The notes under the pieces: generated by a model
Seen by the model: only the letters and a program-made list of their open reading frames with translations
What the model was told of the DNA's origin: nothing
Database searches by the model: none
Program-made: the position numbers and the translations under genes
Part shown: piece by piece, positions 38,101-47,000 of the stretch
How the letters are laid out: each line of letters starts with the position of its first letter
Numbering within the stretch: position 1 is the stretch's first letter
Source: Haematobia irritans
Taxonomy: Eukaryota; Arthropoda; Insecta; Diptera; Muscidae
Length of the DNA stretch: 64,000 nucleotides
NCBI RefSeq assembly: GCF_050003625.1
Contig: NC_134397.1
Location: 268,082,070 to 268,146,069, forward strand
Direction of reading: 5' to 3'

Positions 38101-41100
38101 AAAATTTGATTGATTCAACAAATTTTTTAATTGAAATAAAAATCAATCACACAAATTAGCAGTATCAATTAATTTTTTAATTGGATCAATTAATTATTTA
38201 ATTGACTGTCAATTAATTTTTTAATTGATACTTTCATTTCTGTGATTGAAGACATTTCAATTAAAAAATTAATTGGATCAATTAATTTCGTGATTGAATC
38301 AGAATTTTTTTTGTGTGTAGGATTATGAAACTTTTTCAATTAGTAGTGAAAAAATTGGTAAAAATTCGGTATTTTTATACCCTCCACCATAGGATGGGGG
38401 GTATATTAACTTTGTCATTCCGTTGGTAACACATCGAAATATTGCTCTAAGACCCCATAAAGTATATATATTCTGGGTCGTGGTGAAATTCTGAGTCGAT
38501 CTAAGCATGTCCGTCCGTCTGTTGAAATCACGCTAACTTCCGAACGAAACAAGCTATCGACGTGAAACTTGGCACAAGTAGTTGTTATTGATGTAGGTCG
38601 GATGGTATTGCAAATGGGCCATATCGGACCACTTTTACGTATAGCCCCCATATAAACGGGCCCCCAGATTTGGCTTGCAGAGCCTATAAGAGAAGCATAT
38701 TTCATCCGATCTGGCTAAAATTTGGTACATGGTGTTGGTATATCGTCTTTAATAACCTTGAAAAAATTGGTCCACATCGGTCCATAATTATATATAGCCC
38801 CCATATAAACCGATCCCCAGATTTGGCTTGCGGAGCCTCTAAGAGATGCAAATTTCATCCGATCCGGCTGAAATTTGGTACATGGTGTCAGCATATCATC
38901 TATAACAACCATGCAAAAATTGGTCTACATCGGTCAATAATTATATATAGCCCCCATATAAACCGATCCCCCGATTTGGCCTGCGTAGCCTTTAAGAGAA
39001 GCAAATTTCATCCGATCTGGCTGAAACTTGGTACATGATGTAAGTTTATGGTCCCTAATAACTGTGCAAAAATTGGTCCACATCGGTCAATAATTATATA
39101 TAGCCCCATATAAACCGATCCCACGATTTGGCTTGCGGAGCCTCTGAGAGAAACAAATTTCATCCGATCCGGCTTAAATTTGGTACGTGGTGTTAATATA
39201 TGGCCTCAAACACCCAATTTGGTACGTGGTGTTAATATATGGCCTCAAACACCTATGCAAAAATTGGTCGAAATCGGTCCATAACTATATATAGCCCCCA
39301 TATAAACCGATCCCCCGATTTGACCTCCGGAGCCCCTTGGAAAAGCAAAATTCATCCGATTCGGTTGAAATTTGGAACGTGATGTTAGTATATAGTATCC
39401 AACAACCATGCAGGAATTGGTTCATATCAGTCCATAATTTATATAGCCCCCATATAAACCGATCCCCAGATTTGACCTCTGGTGCCTTTTGGAGAAGCAA
39501 AATTCATCCCATCTGGTTGAAATTTGCTACGTGGTGGTATTATATATGATATTTAACAACCATGCCAAAAGTAGTCCATATCAGTCCTTAATCATATATA
39601 GCCCCCATATAGACCGATCCCGAGATTTGGTTTTGGAGCCTCTTGGAGGAGCAAATTTCATCCGAGTCAGTTGAAATTTGGTACATAGTGCTAGTATATG
39701 GCCGTTAACAACCATGTCTAACTAGGTCCATATCGGTCTATAGTTATATATAGCCCTCAAATAAATCGATCCCCAATAACACAAAAATAGGTCCATATCA
39801 AGTTCATAATTGTATATAGCCCCCATATTTCAATTCTGGCTCTCTACGTTCCGTGCAAAAGTCCATATCGATTCGTAATTATTTGTAGACTTACCTATAC
39901 ATACCTCTTTTGTCTAATATATACCACGTATGGACTAACTCACAATTTAGAAAACGATGTTAAGAAGTTTTAAGATACCACAACCCAAGTAATTCGATTG
40001 TGGATGACAGTCTTTCGTAGGAGTTTCTACGCAATCCATGGTGGAGGGTACATAAGATTCGGCCTGGCCGATCTTATATTTGTTTGAAATTTCAAATTGT
40101 GGAGTCTACAATTTTTAATATAAAGCACATATGTAGGTAAAAAACATTTTCTTCTAAAATGCATAGAATTTTGTAAAGGATGCAGAAAACAAAGATTTGC
40201 ATAAAAACGGACCCAATTTGTTATAAGAGATTTTCGCACACGCATGCGAAATCTATTCATAATTGCGGAATAGTGCTACACCCGAGGTGATACACTTTCA
40301 ACGCCTACAGATAAGCCTGTGGACCCACTAGGTACCCACAAACTTGCAAACTTAGAAAATATTATACTCATATCTTTATCCGTTCAAAAGTGCAGCAGTC
40401 GATGGGTGCAGTCTATGGGGTTTTTAATATAAGCTAAATCCCACAAAACTAACTCGCGCATGTAGCATTTCAAAGCAAATGATCGCCTGTTTTTCGGAAA
40501 AACTGTACATGTCGCAATCGTACCACTAGAACCACGCCAGTAGTCTTCCCAGAAATCAGGAAAGCCAATCGCCGAAGACGGATCACTATTCACCACTATA
40601 ATGCAAGTCTAACACATCGGTTCAAACAACCTCCTTTTTTGAGTACTTAAACCATCGATTTGATGGGTCAACCGCCATATAATGCTGACTTGGCACGGAA
40701 TTATTTTTTTTTATTCGCGTACGCGAAGTCAACGTTTTTCGTGAAGAAGCGGTTGTTGCGTTTAGAATGCATGCCTTGGAAATGCCGCAATCAGAGTGGT
40801 AAAAGTCCTTCGACAAATGGTTCAAACGCATGCAAAAATGGAGAATATTGTGATAAACAATAAAGCGATTTTCGATTATTAAAATTTTGTTTTTTTGTTC
40901 TCCAATCCCGAATTATAAAAACCTTCGTAATATATTGCTTTTATTGTGTTACGATATTAACATTTTTGTTTGTTTCAGCCAAACTAAAACTTGTTTTAGT
41001 GTACTCGAGTTTAAAAACTAACAGACAATGTTTAATATTTCAGCAAATAGTGACTTCTTCATTTTCCTCAGACTTTTTGCTATTGTTTTTGCGTTTCTAT

Positions 41101-42183
41101 CGTGACTATTAGCAATTGTCTTTTCGTGTAACACATTATCAACTAAAAATATCGGAAGAAATACACTAATGAAAATGACAGTCATCTTTTTGATTGAAAA
41201 TGATTTTAGTTTAACTCGAACGCTTAACTGTTTCAACGAACGATGTTTTAATATATATTTTTTTAATCAACAATTAATATTATTTCAGGACGAACCTGCT
41301 ATTTCCAAGTGGCAACAAATAAGAGATGGTCCTTTGAAGCATATCATAGAACTTTTCGCTACCTCAAAAATGCGTCGATTAATATTTACATCATATTTTA
41401 TGTTTTGTGTGTCATCGCTATCGTATTATGTAACAGGTAGGATTAAAAAAATTATTTTTTTTTTCAACCTATTTTCTAACATCCGAATTTTTCAGCATTG
41501 AACGCTTCAAATGTTGCTGTGAGTCGTTATCTGTATGTTACTATAACGGGACTGGTTGATTTGCCCTCTCTATTACTTCCGGTGATTATGTTACGCTATA
41601 CGGGTCGAAGAGTTGCAACAATGATCTTGTTTGCTCTGACCGGCTGTGCCTTAATAATGGTTATGATAGTTCCTCAAGGTATTTACTTCGCTCGAATGAT
41701 GTACTTTGACTTTTCAAAAATTTACAACAACTAATTTTACAGGTAGCACAATTTGGATAGTATCATTCGCTATGTTGGGTCGATTTGGCATAAGTGCCAC
41801 CTACTCAGTGGTTACTTTATATACTGCTGAATTGTATCCAACAGAAATACGAGGTACAGCATTGGGCACATGTTCGACGTGGGCCCATGTTGGTTCTATA
41901 TCGGCACCATATGCTGTAGACTTATTGGTATGCTATTATATTTTTCTCTCTTAAAAGGTCTTTGTATAACCTATAAATTTCTAAATTTGTTTACGCTCTT
42001 TAGGGACCTTTGGCCTGGTACATACCAACAACAATATGTGGTTGCGGTCTATTAATTGCATCGCTGCTAACTTTGCTTCTGCCCGAAACCGGTACCGGTA
42101 AATTAGCTGATCGTGTTGAAGAAGTGCCCTCGGAGACAACCTCCAATACAGACTGCGAAGAAGAACCAGCAAAAATTAAATAG
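23180..42183 (+). CDS. SLC22/organic cation-type MFS transporter, 9 exons, 573 aa
   Basis: Exons are 23180-23289, 34006-34452, 34709-34863, 34942-35113, 35667-35808, 41289-41436, 41496-41678, 41743-41927 and 42004-42183. All junctions are GT-AG with matching phases, and 1722 nt gives 573 aa. It is a plasma-membrane solute carrier of the major facilitator superfamily. Seen: a short cytosolic N-terminus; TM1 (residues about 38-58); a long extracellular loop of roughly 95 residues with several Cys and NWT/NYT glycosylation sequons, typical of SLC22; MFS motif A SDKFGRK (about 184-190) between TM2 and TM3; NESPRWL (298-304), the SLC22 signature after TM6; a second-half GRR motif; AELYPTEIRGTALG before TM11; and an acidic cytosolic tail. 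The closest named family is the fly Orct/carcinine transporter group, but I cannot choose an orthologue or substrate. Introns 1 (10.7 kb) and 5 (5.5 kb) are filled with transposons, yet the frame is intact. Confidence 0.9.
23290..27957. other. First intron of the transporter, left part
   Basis: It is mostly low-complexity AT-rich DNA. Decayed M1 MITE pieces lie at about 24000-24255 (TTCACTAAAGCCAATTTAAC to GTTCACTGTTTTTTCAGTG) and 25745-25905. A scrap of repeat R1 (ATATGGGGGCTATATATAG) is at about 25625-25650. A GTGAGTC/GACTCAC-rich foldback is near 26400-26505. No exon-like frame is seen. Confidence 0.5.
27962..29335. mobile_element. MITE family M5 with gene-like cargo
   Basis: The left end CACCCAGAAAAAAGTG (27962) and right end CACTTTTTTCTGGGTG (to 29335) are perfect inverted 16-mers. 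The interior includes a promoter-like ATCGAT cluster and a leader-like stretch with a small GT-AG interval (28709-28770). Pieces recur at 11156-11333 and 63183-63528. A compact relative with the same type of ends is at 63016-63182. Confidence 0.65.
28406..28475 (+). promoter_or_regulatory. ATCGAT (DRE-like) cluster, captured promoter-like block
   Basis: AATCGATA, AATCGATG and AATCGATA occur within 50 bp, alternating with two TTTGCGCGT words. The core ATCGAT resembles the fly DRE element (TATCGATA) of housekeeping promoters. The block is duplicated at 30405-30474. Confidence 0.35.
28410..30408. repeat. 2.0-kb tandem duplication, left copy
   Basis: It is repeated head to tail at 30409-32404 with a constant offset of 1999 (1998 after one lost A near 31848). 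I see only a few differences. The right edge cuts a hAT element at about 30408, while the right copy continues through the same element, so the hAT was there first. AAT is shared at the breakpoints. Confidence 0.92.
29698..30210 (-). mobile_element. MITE M1 copy in left duplication unit
   Basis: It runs from CACTCAAAAAAAGTGAACTC to GTTCACTGTTTTTTCAGTG, reversed relative to 4480-4996. It carries the reverse of the ATGTCTTTAGTGATATACG motif at about 29950-29970. The duplicate copy is at 31697-32208. Confidence 0.8.
30409..32404. repeat. 2.0-kb tandem duplication, right copy
   Basis: Near-identical to 28410-30408. Visible differences are GCGTGGGTG for GCGTGGATG, CAAATAAAA for CAAATCAAA, TTTTGTTCAG for TTTTTTTCAG, and homopolymer length changes. 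It could be a real recent duplication or an assembly artefact. Confidence 0.92.
31697..32208 (-). mobile_element. MITE M1 copy in right duplication unit
   Basis: This is the duplicate of 29698-30210. A 67-codon frame on the - strand (31988-31785) is open in this copy, but its left-hand twin has an extra A that shifts it. It is more likely a non-coding remnant than a gene. Confidence 0.8.
32298..33328. mobile_element. Non-autonomous hAT-type element with nested MITE (copy 2)
   Basis: The ends CATAAGCGTAG and CTACGCTAATG are flanked by an 8-bp duplication GAAATCGT (32290-32297, 33329-33336). It is in reverse orientation to copy 1 at 2992-4078 and contains the same nested CCCAGCAA MITE (about 32629-33177). 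A truncated piece (30300-30408) exists in the left duplication unit. Confidence 0.82.
33374..33813 (-). mobile_element. MITE M1 copy just before transporter exon 2
   Basis: CACTTAAAATAAATGG to GGGTTCACTGCTTTTTGAGTG, flanked by TA. The interior matches other M1 copies (CACTAAAGCCAATTTAAC, GTTCATGGAATTA). It ends 192 bp before exon 2 of the transporter. Confidence 0.75.
36492..37374 (-). mobile_element. MITE M1 copy interrupted by an M2 MITE
   Basis: The M1 left arm (ACACTAAAACTAATTTAAC) is at 36497 and the right arm (GATGGGTTCACGTTTTTTGCGTG) is at 37352-37374. A complete M2 element (36874-37336) sits between them. Confidence 0.7.
36874..37336. mobile_element. MITE family M2 (CACTCATAGAAAAAAG...TTTCTTTGGGTG), 463 bp
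   Basis: It is flanked by TA (36872-36873, 37337-37338). The interior is rich in CAGCAGA/TCTGCTG and TTTGCTG words in both orientations, giving an internal foldback. Copies are at 46346-46811 (reverse), 46825-47036 (internally deleted) and 14820-15481, plus one split by the mariner at 37647. Confidence 0.8.
38035..38321. mobile_element. AT-palindromic MITE M3
   Basis: The ends TACACAGAAAAAAAATTC and GAATTTTTTTTGTGTGTAG are inverted repeats. The interior is almost entirely AATTAATT-type blocks (TTAATTGGATCAATTAATT). Larger decayed relatives are at about 220-660 and 20510-21130. Confidence 0.7.
38375..40076 (+). repeat. Interspersed repeat R3 (TATACCCTCCACCAT...) with ~153-bp modules
   Basis: It begins TATACCCTCCACCATAGGATGG and ends ATGGTGGAGGGTACATAAG then GGCCTGGCCGATCTTA, so the ends are inverted. 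Between are about eight divergent modules with TATATAGCCCCCATATAAAC recurring near 38791, 38944 and 39097 (153-bp steps). No gene. Confidence 0.8.
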
Positions 42184-42661
42184 TTTCGTATGATAGTATC
42201 GCATAAACCGTTCCCATTGACAAATTTTGCGGGTTTTTGTTGTAAACAATGGCAACTCTTTTTCGTCGACAGACAAAAGCTTTAAAAAAAACACGATACA
42301 AAGTTGATCCCTTTTTTACGAGAAAGCTAATAGGGCTGTTTTCTTTTTGCACTGTAGGGTATCCAGTCCCAAGCAGTCACGGACTAAAAGAAAACAGAGT
42401 ACTCGTTTATCCAGGACATCTCCAAAAAATATGCAACACTGTCATCAGCTGTTTAAAAACAATCACAGAAAACAAGTGAAATCTTAAATTTTTAATGTAT
42501 GAAATGCTCAAATAGTTATAAATATGTACTGCTGCGATTATAGCCCATACAAATGCTGCATCCAGTGTTAAAAGAAAACAGCCCTAATGTAAAACGTGGA
42601 TATGGCAATGAAATTCTAACCAATTTTTTATCTAATTAAGTTACATTTAAAACATAACATA

Positions 42662-42764
42662 CAGTGAAACCTCTCAAACTAGGAAATTATGTAAACCGGA
42701 CACCATTGTCCTTTTAAAAGTGGACAATTGTAGTGGGACGTTTAAATTTTAAGAGGTTCCACTG
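42662..42764. mobile_element. Short Tigger/pogo-type MITE, 103 bp
   Basis: CAGTGAAACCTCT and AGAGGTTCCACTG are near-perfect inverted ends flanked by TA (42660-42661, 42765-42766). An inner TCCTTTTAAAAGTGGAC palindrome is present. This end sequence is typical of Tigger-mobilised MITEs. Confidence 0.75.
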
Positions 42765-42846
42765 TATATGCTATATGGGCTATTGAAAGTTGCTAGCCGT
42801 CGGGTATTTCCAACCACCTACAGTGATTGTGTTTACACACTTACAT

Positions 42847-42979
42847 CCAATTTCTCATATCCGAAACGAATGCTTTCGTTCGACTAGGATGCCCAAAACA
42901 GCTGAATTTATAAAGAAAAATCAGCTGTTTTTGGTTTTTCAGTCGAACGAAAGCGTTCGCTTCGGATATGAGAAATTGG
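42847..42979. repeat. Long hairpin (arms ~58 bp) downstream of the transporter
   Basis: CCAATTTCTCATATCCGAA at 42847 is answered by TTCGGATATGAGAAATTGG ending at 42979. Pairing continues inward through GCTTTCGTTCGACT/AGTCGAACGAAAGC and CAAAACAGCTGA/TCAGCTGTTTTTGG with a few mismatches. The loop is about 15-20 bases. Confidence 0.85.
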
Positions 42980-43073
42980 CTGTTAGAAATGCAATTGTTG
43001 GAGAACATTGCAAAAATTAATTAAACATTTCTAACATGACTTTCTAAGATGTCATTGTTTTATATTAAGGCGG

Positions 43074-43690
43074 GTACTAAGTTGTTTCGTGATTAAATTG
43101 TGCAAAATTGCAAGTACAAAATAGCAACCAAGAAGTGGCTTTTCTTTGCGAAACCTAACTTAGAGAAAATGGTCCAAAATATTCATGCCTGTTCTGGGTC
43201 TCACCGCACTGTACACCACACAAAAACATATTATTCACACCTTTCAAAATTTTAGTTGTTCTGACTCACACGTGAGAATCTATTTCTCAGACTTGTGATC
43301 GAAATATGTAAACAGCTGATTGTTTCGTCAATGCATTTTATTTGCATAGACAAACTTTAAACTAAAGTTATTTTTCCGGTAAAATTACAGTGAATGCGCA
43401 TTTGTTCAAATTTTAGATGGTTTTTTTAAATCTTTCAACTTTTTAAAAATCTTCCAACTTTGCATACAATAGCTGTACATTCGACATAAACATTTTTCAG
43501 GTCTGTGGCGATGTGAAGTGTGATCCAGAACACCTCATAAGTGTGACATCTCACGAAAGCGATACATGTGTGTACCAGAACAGACACCATTAGTTCCACA
43601 AATTTTCTTTTCTTAAAGTAACAAAAGTAAGCGTAAACATTTTTATTTTCACTTGTGAAAAACGTATTTAGTGCCGGCCTTTAAATAACG
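43074..43690. mobile_element. MITE-like element with AAGGCGGGTACTAAGT ends
   Basis: The left end AAGGCGGGTACTAAGT and, read inward from the right, AAAGGCCGGCACTAAAT are imperfect inverted repeats. Inside, CCTGTTCTGGGTCTCACC and GTGTGTACCAGAACAG form a second nested inverted pair. The termini resemble families M6/M7. Confidence 0.5.
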
Positions 43691-43927
43691 CAAAACTTGT
43701 ATATTTGTCGAAATGGCGACGTTTAGGATGTACTAAATGGACGGTTTATGTGAATTATTATAGTTTCATACAGAGTAATTTTTATTAAATATTTTGTAGT
43801 ATTGTCACAATAGTCGTTATATGTAGCATATAGTTTTCCTTTTCTCCCATTTCATTTGTTTAAGTTATAGTAAATATTCTTACTATTTATATTTAGATTT
43901 GTAAAATTATTCAGATAAGTACAAACA

Positions 43928-43933
43928 TTTATT
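43928..43933 (-). terminator. Poly(A) signal of the serine protease gene
   Basis: AATAAA on the - strand, 76 bases downstream of the protease stop codon at 44009. Confidence 0.55.
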
Positions 43934-44008
43934 TGATTAACATTTAGCTTTTATATGACCATTTAGTATAAATTGTTACTATTAAATTGCATCAATTATA
44001 TTTGTATG

Positions 44009-47000
44009 TTAATCACCTATTACCAAACTAATCCACTCCATGTAAGGACCAGTTACTGTATACACACTGGGTATATCCTTAAGTCCACAAGTTAAACCAT
44101 GTGAAACTATGCCATAAATATATTCGACATCATCATATTTACATATCAACGGTCCACCAGAGTCTCCCTTTTTAATGTAAAATTTTTAGGCTGGTTTTCG
44201 CAATATTTTTAATTAACACTCACCTGACAAGTATCTTGGCCATGACCTAAAGCACACACAGTATTACCTCCTCTTTGGGGTGCCCAAACATAACCCAATA
44301 GAAGGCGACATTTCTTATTGCTTATAACGTAAACTTCACCTTCTTCAAGATTTTCCTGAGATTGCCCAGCATGATGTTTTGCTCCAAATCCTATTATTTT
44401 ACAAGGACCTTTAACGATATTTTGGGTATATCAATAGTTATTGCTCTTTTTTTTTTGACGAAATTTATCGCTATTACTTACTTTTCCGATATGCCTTCAT
44501 CCCATAAAGAGGTAATTTCCCATATATATCCTTATTGGGAACCAGGATGGGTGGAATATAGGAGTGTTTTAAACGCACCAATGCAATATCATTTTGCAAA
44601 CTTTCTCTAACATTTAAAAGAGATGAATTAGGGAAAAGGTTTTATTCGAAAATTGTATTTCTCTGCACCATAGGGTAACTTTATAACTATTTCTGTTCGG
44701 AGTACAAGACAAAAATGACGACAGATCGGCCGAATACCAAGAAAATATGATACACTGTTTTAATTTATTTATGCCAAGAAATAAATTTCGGTGCTAATGC
44801 TTCACTAGTGGAATCCAAAATTGGAATTTCAAACTAACAATAACATTGCAAACCCAAACATAACCTGTGAAACACGAATTTAATACCGTCCCTAAAGGTA
44901 AGTACTACGTTCGCTTTTCGAGTTGAAATTTTCGCGGTTACTCTATTAAAACAGTTCAATATAAAGCAGATAAATTAAATCAATTGATGCGCAGTTTCTT
45001 GTTCCTCTAAATTTCGGCAAGACATTATGGGAATATGTTTGTTTTCATTTATAATTTTGATTATTTCAGGAAAAGTAATCGCGAAAATAAATGATTTTCA
45101 ACTCGAAAACCGAACATAGTACTCACCTTTAGTTGCAAACGATTTTATGTGAACACAGTGTTGCCAGGTGAATTTTGATTCTTCCGCCCAAATCTTAAAA
45201 AACCCCTAAATTGGTCTAGACTTTTTGCAAAAACACCCAAAAAATTGAAGAATGTAAATATTACAAAATGGGGTCTCAAATTTCATGAAAAATCCTGTTG
45301 TGATACGCTTTAAAAATTAATTTTAACTCAAATATATATACTGAAAGAAGTGTTTTCTTTTCTGAGGAAAGAAATTTTAGACAAACTAAATTTTCTTTTA
45401 ATACTAAAATTTTTTTTTGAAATAAACAAAAATCATTAGATAAATCATTACAACACTTGTCACAACTTCGGGTTTATTTGCTCTTTATAACAAAAGGGAA
45501 TTTCGTTTTTCTAAAATTTCATCCCTGAGGAAGGCATGCAAAACAAAATAATTCAATGTATAAATCTTTTAAATCAAATTAATAAAAAAGGGTTATAAAG
45601 TATAAATAATAGAAATAAAAGATAAACAAAAATTAAAATTATTCGGCAAAATTGTAGGCGAGAAATTATAATACCAATAATTAAATGAAAATTTAACTCT
45701 TAAAATGCTTTCAGCTACTAAGTTAAAATACGACTTTTTAATTGTGTCAAATATTAAAAATGCCCTTTGAAAACTATATATTGGCTTATATATAGAAACT
45801 CTGGTTGACTTCCTGCATCTTTTTTTTCACAATTGATGCCAGAATTTTTCCGAATTTGGTTGGGAACTGCTCCACTATATAAGGTCTACAATATTTTTTT
45901 ACCCCCAAATAAATGTTAACCCTTAAAAATCCCCCTAAATTTGGGGGGGAGGAAACCAAACTGGCAACACTGTGTGAACAAACAGAAGAAATATTAATGT
46001 AATACATTTTTGTCCCACTCGTAGTGTTTTAATGTGCAGTTGACAGAATATTACTTACGGTTGAAAAGATATAAATTCAAATCTTTCTACGGGCATACGT
46101 TCGTCTGGCAAGATATTTGTTAAATTTTCATGGCCGATAATGGCAAATACAGTTTCTATTTTCCTGAAAGCAAGTATGTAGTATTATTGTGGTTAAAACA
46201 AGTATATAAGGCCTTAAGTTAAACACCCACCACCATGAATCAAATGTAACAGTTTCCTATGAAAACTCTTCTTCGTAGCGCGTTACTTTAAAATATATAG
46301 ACATTTAGGTGGATTTGTTAACAGATACTCCTCCAAGCAAACATACACCCAAAGAAATTTGTTTGTAGGGACAGCAGAAAAGTCTGCTAAAACAGCAGAA
46401 AGTCTGCTGAAAAATGGACAGCAGTCACTGTTTGCTGAAATAGCAAACATTTCCTGCTATTTTTGAAGCTCGATTACACTAAAACATGTTTTATTTTGGC
46501 TAAAACAAATATAAATATTAACTTAGGAGCCAACCTAACCAACTTAGGAGCTATCCTAATCATGGCCGAAAATCTAAATATTTATCGAATTGAGACATAA
46601 TAGCAAACAAAATGTTTGCTGATCGTTTATAGGAGCTTGTAAGTATATTACAGTGCAAAAATATACAAAAAACTTCTTTTGGTTCTTAAATATGCTTTGG
46701 GAAAAAATTATAACCTAAAAATGTTATAAATTGATGTTCATTTGGTCCTGAAGTACAAAATATAACAGCAGACATCGACTGCTGGTTTTAGCAGATTTTT
46801 TTCTATGAGCGTATATACATATACTCAAAATAAAAAAAATTGCTAAAAGCAGTAGTTGATGGCTGCTGTTATATTGTTGTACTTTAGTGTCTAACGAACA
46901 ACAAATTATAAAATTTTTAGGTAATAAATTTTTCCCCAAAGCATATTTAAGAACCAAAAGTAGTTTTTGGGGTATTTTTGCAGTGTAATATACATACTTA

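Larger units (their letters stand above)
37647..40927 (+). mobile_element. Second mariner/Tc1-type element (ends CGAGGGTTGCC...), decayed, with cargo
   Basis: TA flanks inverted ends: left CGAGGGTTGCCTTTATATAA then TTCGGGATTG, right inward CGAAGGTTTTTATAATTCGGG. Near the right end, 40655-40860 (+) encodes a frameshifted mariner C-terminus: PPYNADLARNYFFLF (usual PPYSPDLAPND) then a YCDKQ-like end. It differs from the irritans copies. Inside are an AT-palindromic MITE (38035-38321) and repeat R3 (38375-40076). It is inserted into an M2 relative (right half 40928-41131). Confidence 0.72.

Noticed and set aside
38670..39038. Repetitive 122-codon frame in repeat R3
   Set aside because: The repeating peptide simply follows the 153-bp module, whose length is a multiple of three; modules elsewhere are broken by indels.
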